A stretch of 64,000 bases of DNA from Turritopsis dohrnii (taxonomy: Eukaryota > Cnidaria > Hydrozoa > Anthoathecata > Oceaniidae): the NCBI GenBank assembly GCA_027922465.2, contig BQMF02000017.1:1550001-1614000 (forward strand). The letters run 5' to 3'. Position 1 is the first letter of the stretch, and each line of letters opens with the position of its first letter. The position numbers and the translations under genes are program-made. The notes beneath the pieces were generated by a model. The model made no database searches, was not told the origin of the DNA, and was given only the letters and a program-made list of their open reading frames with translations. Positions 58,524 to 64,000 of this stretch are shown here, in pieces.

Positions 58524-60534
58524 AAAGGACTCTCTAAAAGTTAAGTATGATAAAACTTCATTTTTGTGTTCTGATTATTGTGAAAGTTTAGATAATAAGC
58601 AAATCAGTGACGATATTATAGTCAAGGGCAGCCTTAAGGAACACATCAAATACTGGAAGAGAATCGACACAAACAGCACTGTTTTGGATATTATAAACAC
58701 GGGCTATAAGATACCTTTTGTAACTACCCCCCAAAAGGCTGTTTTTACAAACAATTGTTCTGCTTTTGAAAACGAAGAATTTGTTAGTACATCTATCCAA
58801 GAACTTTCAAAAACAGGAAGGATTGTTGAATCTTCCACAATACGTCATGTAGTGAATCCACTGAGTGTTAATATAAGAAATAATAAGAAAAGACTAATAC
58901 TAGACCTAAGACATGTGAATAAACACGTGTTCAAACAAAATATAACTTTTGATGACTGGAAAATTTTTTCTGAATTTCTACAAAAAGACAGTTTCATGTT
59001 TAAGTTTGATATCAAACAGGGCTACCATCACATCGATGTTTTCGAAGAACATCAAAAATACCTCGGATTCTCATGGGTAGTAAATGGCGAGATAAAATAT
59101 TTTGTTTTCACAGTTCTTCCTTTTGGCCTTACTTCTGCACCTTTTTTATTTACCAAAATTATGAGGGTACTGATTTCTCACTGGAGACAAAACTCGATAA
59201 AAATCGCATGTTTCATTGACGATGGGGCAGGTGCTTCAAATGACTTCAACCAAGCAAAACTTCAGTCTGATTTTGTTAAAATGTCTTTACTGCAATCCGG
59301 CTTTATTGTCAACGATGGAAAGTCTGTCTGGTGTCCCACACAAAAATTGATTTGGCTAGGAATACATGTAAATACAGAAAATAACTCTTTTACCATCCCT
59401 GCTGAACGACTTGATTCAGTGTTTCGTACTCTACAAACGATTTTAAATTCTTTACCGTACACTACAGCTAGAATTCTAGCACGCTTCTGCGGAAAGTTAA
59501 TATCAATGAAATTTGTCTTGGGTGATATTGTACAATTAAAGACAAGGCGGTTGTACAGCACAATTGAATCGAGAGTATCATGGGACACCAGAATTAATTT
59601 ATCTGACCATAATGACGTTTTGCTTGAACTATTCTATTGGAAAAATAATCTTTTGTCACATAATAAGAGGCAATTAGTTCCATACGAGATTCCACGGGTT
59701 CTAGTTTTTTCCGATGCTAGTAAAACTGGATTAGCGGCTCTCCTCCTGAAAGATAATAATAGCAATGATAGGTCCGTAATTTCGTTTAAACAATTTTCTT
59801 CTTCGGAAGTTTCGAAGCACTCTACTTGGCGTGAACTTTATGCCATTTGTTTCGCCCTAGAATCCTTTTCTACTTTCCTGAGAGGAAAACCAGTTCTATG
59901 GAACACCGACAACCATGCGTGTACAATTATTTCGAAATCCGGAAGTATGAAACCTGATTTACAGCTTATCGCTGAAAAGATTTTTGCCATTTGCCAACAA
60001 CATTCTATTGACTTCAAAATTCAATGGATCCCTAGAGGAGATATTTCTTTTGTAGACGAACTGAGCCGCTACCAAGATACAGATAGCTGGGAGATAACAA
60101 CAAACTTTTTTAATATTTTGAATTCGCTTTGGGGGCCCTTTACTATAGACAGATTTGCAGATCAGGATAATAGAAAAATCACAAGATTTAATTCAAAATT
60201 TTACTGCCCTGGAACCGAACACGTCGATGCCCTATCTGTTTCCTGGAAGAATGAAAACAATTTATTAGTTCCTCCAGTTTCTCTGATCCCAAAAGTATTA
60301 AAACATATTACAAAATGCAAAGCTTCAGGAACACTCGTAGCTCCATATTGGAAGTCAGCCTCATTCTGGCCTTCAATTTCCACGTCATTAAATTCCTTTG
60401 AAAGTTACGTAAAAGATTTTAGAATTTTCGATAACAATAATAATTTTTGTGTTTCCCAAGGTAAATGCAAAAACTGTTATATCGGCTCCCCAAATTGTAA
60501 CACTAAAATCATTGCTTTCAAAATTGAGTTCTAG
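58471..60534 (+). CDS. DIRS-2 reverse transcriptase-RNase H
   Basis: 687 codons, uninterrupted, opening with GTG in the overlap with gag, so it is probably made by +1 frameshifting or reinitiation. RT: LILDLRHVNKHV, motif A FKFDIKQGYHHIDV (Asp180), VFTVLPFGLTSAP and the catalytic FIDDG (249-252), the DIRS form in place of YxDD. RNase H: Asp415 (VFSDASKTG), Glu455 (TWRELYAI), Asp480 (WNTDNHA), Asp529 (SFVDELSR), all four present. A C-terminal extension follows (GPFTIDRFADQDNRK, RFNSKFYCPG), typical of the order. No methyltransferase domain is seen. Confidence 0.93.
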   Translation: MENQDTGEKTVRIPSSTEKDSLKVKYDKTSFLCSDYCESLDNKQISDDIIVKGSLKEHIKYWKRIDTNSTVLDIINTGYKIPFVTTPQKAVFTNNCSAFENEEFVSTSIQELSKTGRIVESSTIRHVVNPLSVNIRNNKKRLILDLRHVNKHVFKQNITFDDWKIFSEFLQKDSFMFKFDIKQGYHHIDVFEEHQKYLGFSWVVNGEIKYFVFTVLPFGLTSAPFLFTKIMRVLISHWRQNSIKIACFIDDGAGASNDFNQAKLQSDFVKMSLLQSGFIVNDGKSVWCPTQKLIWLGIHVNTENNSFTIPAERLDSVFRTLQTILNSLPYTTARILARFCGKLISMKFVLGDIVQLKTRRLYSTIESRVSWDTRINLSDHNDVLLELFYWKNNLLSHNKRQLVPYEIPRVLVFSDASKTGLAALLLKDNNSNDRSVISFKQFSSSEVSKHSTWRELYAICFALESFSTFLRGKPVLWNTDNHACTIISKSGSMKPDLQLIAEKIFAICQQHSIDFKIQWIPRGDISFVDELSRYQDTDSWEITTNFFNILNSLWGPFTIDRFADQDNRKITRFNSKFYCPGTEHVDALSVSWKNENNLLVPPVSLIPKVLKHITKCKASGTLVAPYWKSASFWPSISTSLNSFESYVKDFRIFDNNNNFCVSQGKCKNCYIGSPNCNTKIIAFKIEF

Positions 60535-60614
60535 AGTATCTATAGTACCAAACATTCAACCACCGGGCAACCTACCGTAGAAGATACATATGATAGAAAT
60601 GGCAAAGAGCAGAC

Positions 60615-60760
60615 AACCACTGGGTAAACTGCGGAATGACGACAGGTAATCAAAAGCAGGTAACCACTGGGTAAACTGCGGAATGAAGACAGGTAATTAA
60701 TAGCAGGTAACCACTGGGTAAACTGCGGAATGAAGACAGGTAATTAATAGCAGGTAATAG
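60615..60760 (+). repeat. 47-bp minisatellite, 3 copies, between pol and recombinase of DIRS-2
   Basis: AACCACTGGGTAAACTGCGG starts at 60615, 60662 and 60709. The units end in GACAGGTAATTAATAGCAGG-like tails. Same relative place as the 52-bp array in DIRS-1, but unrelated in sequence. Confidence 0.92.
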
Positions 60761-60810
60761 CAGGTGTCTTTTAATTATAGATCTCTTTAAGGAACGTTTT
60801 AAATCAAAGC

Positions 60811-61781
60811 TTGAAAATGAATCTTTGCAGCCATTGTTTCAAGTGCTACCTGAATATCTTGTCCAACACAGAGCTAATAACACCATTAAAAAGTATTCTA
60901 GCAGCTTTTCTATTTGGAAAAGTTGGTGTAAAAATTTGTTGTTTCCGAATTACCGGCATCTGCCCTCACCGTGGCATTATTCATTCTCAACCTCATCCAA
61001 CTGGACAGTTCCTTTCCAAAAATAGAAGGGGTGTTCTATTCGATCAAGTTCTACCATAAAACGCTAGGCGACACTAAGACCCATGTAAAAATGTTCTTGT
61101 AGTTAACATGCTAGAGGCAGCAAAGCGTATCTGTCAACACGTCGTGAAGAAGAAAAAACCAATCACGGTGACCCATCTTCATCTGCTGTACGAAAAACTC
61201 ATTAGCAAGGATACTAATCTGAGTAAAATGAGGACGATGAATATCTGTTTGCTGGGTTTCTGCGGATTTCTCCGGTATAGTGAAATAAGTAACCTAAAAA
61301 GATCCGACATTGTCTTTTCCAACCAGTATATTAAAGTGTTTCTTGAAAAAAGCAAAACTGACATCTACAGAGATGGTAAGTGGATTTATATCAGCGGACA
61401 TGACTCGCGGATCTGCCCCGTTCTGAACCTGAAAACCTACTTATCAGGGTTATCAGACAGCAATTCTGACTTGTACTTATTCAGAGCTATATCTGTGTCT
61501 TCGAAAAACAAATTTGGTTTATTGCGGAGTCAGAACATTCCTCTAAGTTACACAAGAATGCGTGAGATTCTTTTAGATTCGTTGGAATCCATCGGTCTGG
61601 ACAAGAAGCACTTCGGACTTCACAGTCTACGTTCAGGTGGAGCCACAGCTGCAACAATGCTGATGTGCCAGATCGTTTGGTTAAAAGACATGGAAGATGG
61701 CAATCCGAAAAATCCAAAGAGGGTTACATTGAAGATGATGTCCAACACCTGCTAGCTGTGTCGAAAACCTTAGGTTTATAG
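60811..61781 (+). pseudogene. DIRS-2 tyrosine recombinase, frameshifted
   Basis: N-terminal core-binding part in one frame (LPEYLVQHRANNTIKKYSSS, FSIWKSWCKN), then shifts near 60935 and 61075. The frame 61108-61755 gives LGFCGFLRYSEI, LEKSKTDIYRDG and HSLRSGGATAA with the catalytic Arg. A further shift near 61655 moves the rest to another frame: VPDRLVKRHGRW (His/Arg) and GYIEDD (Tyr), ending VSKTLGL at 61781. The catalytic set is thus complete but split over frames. Confidence 0.85.
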
Positions 61782-61849
61782 GATTCTTTATAAAATGTTT
61801 CTTCTCTCTCTCTTCCTTCTCCATGGTTTGTGTCCCTAACTTTTTTCCA

Positions 61850-61956
61850 CATGCTAAGATGACACCACTACTACAAGATAATCTTTGTTTCTTGTCCCCA
61901 GATATAGCAAATAAATGAGGTTATTTTCGGTTGAGCAAAGCGAATTAGAAAATAAT
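61850..61956 (+). repeat. Split direct repeat B1
   Basis: It starts CATGCTAAGATGACACCACT and ends GAAAATAAT, directly joined to A2. It matches B2 over 107 bases. Confidence 0.92.
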
Positions 61957-62093
61957 TGAATTTATTAGATATAACTAGGGTCTTATCTCAATAAGTAAAT
62001 ACAAGTCACGTGACTTCAGTATAAAAAGGGGAAATAGCGCGAAAAGAGTCACATGTCAATTAGCTTCGAACCGGTAAAGTTAAACTTCCTTTA
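61957..62093 (+). repeat. Split direct repeat A2
   Basis: It matches A1 over 137 bases up to TTCCTTTA. It includes the same TATAAAA and CACGTG. Confidence 0.92.
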
Positions 62094-62561
62094 CAGATTT
62101 TGTGTTATAAGAAATTGAATGTCGATATTCAGCATATATGTAACTATATATAACTATCGAAATTTATTATTATATACATGTATATTTTTGTTTTGCTCGT
62201 AACCTTGGCGAGCTAGTAACTGCAGCATGGTTCCAAGAGTACGTTTCCTCCCACGAGGGGGTTTTTCGTATCCGGCGCAGTTGCGATTGTTGTTAGTGAA
62301 AGTCAAATGTTGTACTTATATTCAAAGAGCTCCATTTTCTACTCAGATCACAGGAATGTGCATAAAGGAGTAACATCATTAGCCTTCTGAATTTGGTAGA
62401 TGCCGTAGTCCAAACCATGTCACTGTAATCTGTTAATAGAAATACTGAAATAAGATGAACGTATTTTGAAGTTTATTCCAATATTTGCTTGTATATATAG
62501 CTGCAAAAGAGGAAGTTGTAATTATGAAAACGAGGTTTGTTGCAATTCTGTAACGGTTCAC
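62094..62561. other. DIRS-2 spacer between A2 and B2
   Basis: 468 bases, non-coding, probably 3' UTR. In the standard Ngaro/PAT plan A2 and B2 are adjacent, so this spacer is unusual. Confidence 0.6.
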
Positions 62562-62668
62562 CATGCTAAGATGACACCACTACTACAAGATAATCTTTGT
62601 TTCTTGTCCCCAGATATAGCAAATAAATGAGGTTATTTTCGGTTGAGCAAAGCGAATTAGAAAATAAT
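62562..62668 (+). repeat. Split direct repeat B2, right end of DIRS-2
   Basis: Identical in length to B1. LINE-2 coding sequence resumes at the next base. Confidence 0.92.
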
Positions 62669-64000
62669 GTTTTTTCTTATCTTTGTAATAGAAATCCAAA
62701 TTCCATGTTCTTATCTCCTGTTACTTCTGAAGAAGTCTCTAAAATTATCTTGTCTTTTTCACTTTCCAAATCTTCTGGTCCTAACAGTATTCCTTTACGA
62801 ATCTTAAAATTTCTGCATCGTGATATATCCAATCTAATTTGCGTTCCTTGTTAACCGCTTCTTCGAAACCGGTAGCTTTCTGAAAACCTCTTAAGTTATT
62901 CCCATTTTCAAAAAAGGTTCACCCCTTGAAGTCTCTAATTACCGCCCAATTTCCCTCTTATCCAATATTGAAAAATGTTTGAAAAACTAATGTATCATAG
63001 GGTAGTAAATTTTGTTAATATTCATAATATTACCTACCAAAACCGGTTTGGCTTTCGGAAATCTCATTCTACCATTCACACAATACTTAATATTGTTGAG
63101 CGAATAAGACGTTGTTTAGGTAAAGGTGAATTTGTCTGTGGTGTGTTTGTCGATCTGCAAAAAGCATTTGATGCCATTCTATTCTCCTCTCGAAGCTTGA
63201 GCACTATGGATTAAGAGGAGTTGTTAACCAATGGTTTAGATCTTATCTTTCATCTTGTCTTCAATACGTAGCTGTTGGTCTTGCTAAGTCTAAGCTCAAA
63301 TTGGTTAAACATGGTGTCCCTCAAGGCTTAGTTTTATGGCCTCTGTTATTCTTGTTGTATAGATGAGTTTCTGATGTTAATTACCAGTTAAAGATCTGTT
63401 TAAACTAAAAATTTAATAAACTTCACAAAAATAGATTTTGAGTGCTAATGAGTATTATTTTTAATAATTTTTTTTGTCTTAAAAACGCCTCCTGAGAACC
63501 GGTTTAACCGACAGTGTGCAGAGAGCATCTAATTGCCAACCAAGATGCGTGCGCATATTGGTAGGAAATTGACTTGATCTATTAAGCATTTATGTTGAAA
63601 CTCACAGCAATTATCGAGCAAAAAACACTAATGTTTATAAACATCACGTCACTTAGAAACTCATCTATACCAATGACCTTAATACAGCATTTGTGTCATC
63701 TGAAACTTACCACTTCGCGGACGACACGGACGACCTGTTATACTTTTCAAACTCATTAGAACGCCTATGTAGGAGAGTCAATCTTGACCTTAATTTCCTG
63801 AGCAGCTGGCTAAATGCCAATAAAATTGCTCAAAATGCTGAGAAAACAGAATTTCTAATTTTCAGATCAAAAACTAAATCTTTGCTTTTCATACCTGTTC
63901 TTAAAGTTTTTGGAAAGCGTATTTACCCAAGTACCAGTTTGAAATATTTAGGTGTTCATCTAGAAGAACATCTTCAGTGGAAAATCCACGTTTCCGAATT
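62669..64000 (+). pseudogene. LINE-2, right part (reverse transcriptase), running off the window
   Basis: It continues from 57611: FSYLCNRNPNSMFLSPVTSE and KSSGPNSIPLRILKFL, frame breaks after 62850, then FEKLMYHRVVNFVNIHNI, FGFRKSHSTIHTI and motif A GVFVDLQKAFDAI (62975-63214). A decayed B block follows. A MITE (63362-63665) then interrupts the LY|NDL motif, and RT goes on with FADDTDDLLYFSNSLERL (catalytic FADD), SWLNANKIAQNAEKTEF and LKYLGVHLEEHLQW up to the window edge. It is of jockey/CR1-like type. Confidence 0.85.
63362..63665. mobile_element. 304-bp MITE in LINE-2
   Basis: The ends GATGAGTTTCT and AGAAACTCATC are exact inverted repeats. TATA lies on both sides (63358-63361, 63666-63669). 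The LINE-2 frame joins smoothly if the MITE and one TATA are removed. Because TATA is its own complement, the duplication could also be TA. No coding content. Confidence 0.85.

Larger units (their letters stand above)
57612..62668 (+). mobile_element. DIRS-2: tyrosine-recombinase retrotransposon with split direct repeats
   Basis: Layout: A1 (57612-57748), gag, pol, minisatellite, recombinase, B1 (61850-61956), A2 (61957-62093), spacer, B2 (62562-62668). A copies are 137 bases with about one difference; B copies are 107 bases. B1 abuts A2 directly, and B2 and A1 form the outer ends. This is the split-direct-repeat plan of Ngaro- and PAT-type elements, where the B-A junction allows a complete circle to be copied. 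The LINE-2 frame lies on both sides with no target duplication. Gag and pol are intact; the recombinase is frameshifted. Confidence 0.92.

Overview
This is animal nuclear DNA. It is strongly AT-rich, with GT-AG introns, two conserved animal genes, and a dense nest of transposable elements. The mix of elements (2A-bearing CR1-like LINE, Academ-, Kolobok-, hAT- and Tigger-like DNA transposons, BEL/Pao, and two tyrosine-recombinase retrotransposons) fits a cnidarian best, perhaps a hydrozoan. That placement is an inference from composition and family repertoire. Nothing in the window suggests prokaryotic sequence or a CRISPR array.

Two host genes can be assembled exon by exon with consistent splice sites and phases. 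Coronin lies on the minus strand (10550-16210): 7 exons, 549 aa, WD40 propeller, basic linker and C-terminal coiled coil, every intron in phase 0. TMEM120 (TACAN family) lies on the plus strand (26081-31912): 12 exons, 341 aa, N-terminal coiled coil and six-helix membrane domain. No other segment can be defended as a working host gene.

Left to right: 1-5.1 kb is AT-rich sequence and a long CR1-like LINE ORF with a 2A ribosome-skipping motif. 5.9-6.7 kb is a tandem array. 6.9-9.6 kb is a TIR transposon with a decayed integrase-like transposase and an opposing zinc-finger ORF. Coronin follows, then an Academ-like element (17.4-20.2 kb), a hAT deletion derivative, a Kolobok-like element with a THAP remnant, LINE fragments and a dispersed repeat. 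TMEM120 follows, with a second Kolobok-like element in intron 1. From 33 to 38 kb there are several non-coding TIR elements. A decayed THAP gene is cut by a Tigger element (38.5-41.9 kb), which itself holds opposing HIRAN-like ORFs.

From 42 to 64 kb insertions lie inside insertions. A decayed LINE holds a tRNA-derived SINE and a tiny foldback insertion. A BEL/Pao element follows, and its 3' LTR is split by a minus-strand DIRS-type element. Next is a second LINE family, split by a plus-strand DIRS-type element with split direct repeats and by a small MITE. The order of events is readable: the BEL element came before DIRS-1, and LINE-2 came before DIRS-2. The best-preserved mobile coding regions are the CR1-like pol (1076 codons) and the DIRS-2 gag and pol. 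Most others carry stops, frameshifts or deletions.

ORF, repeat and splice coordinates were read from the sequence. Family names rest on remembered motifs and were not checked against any database.
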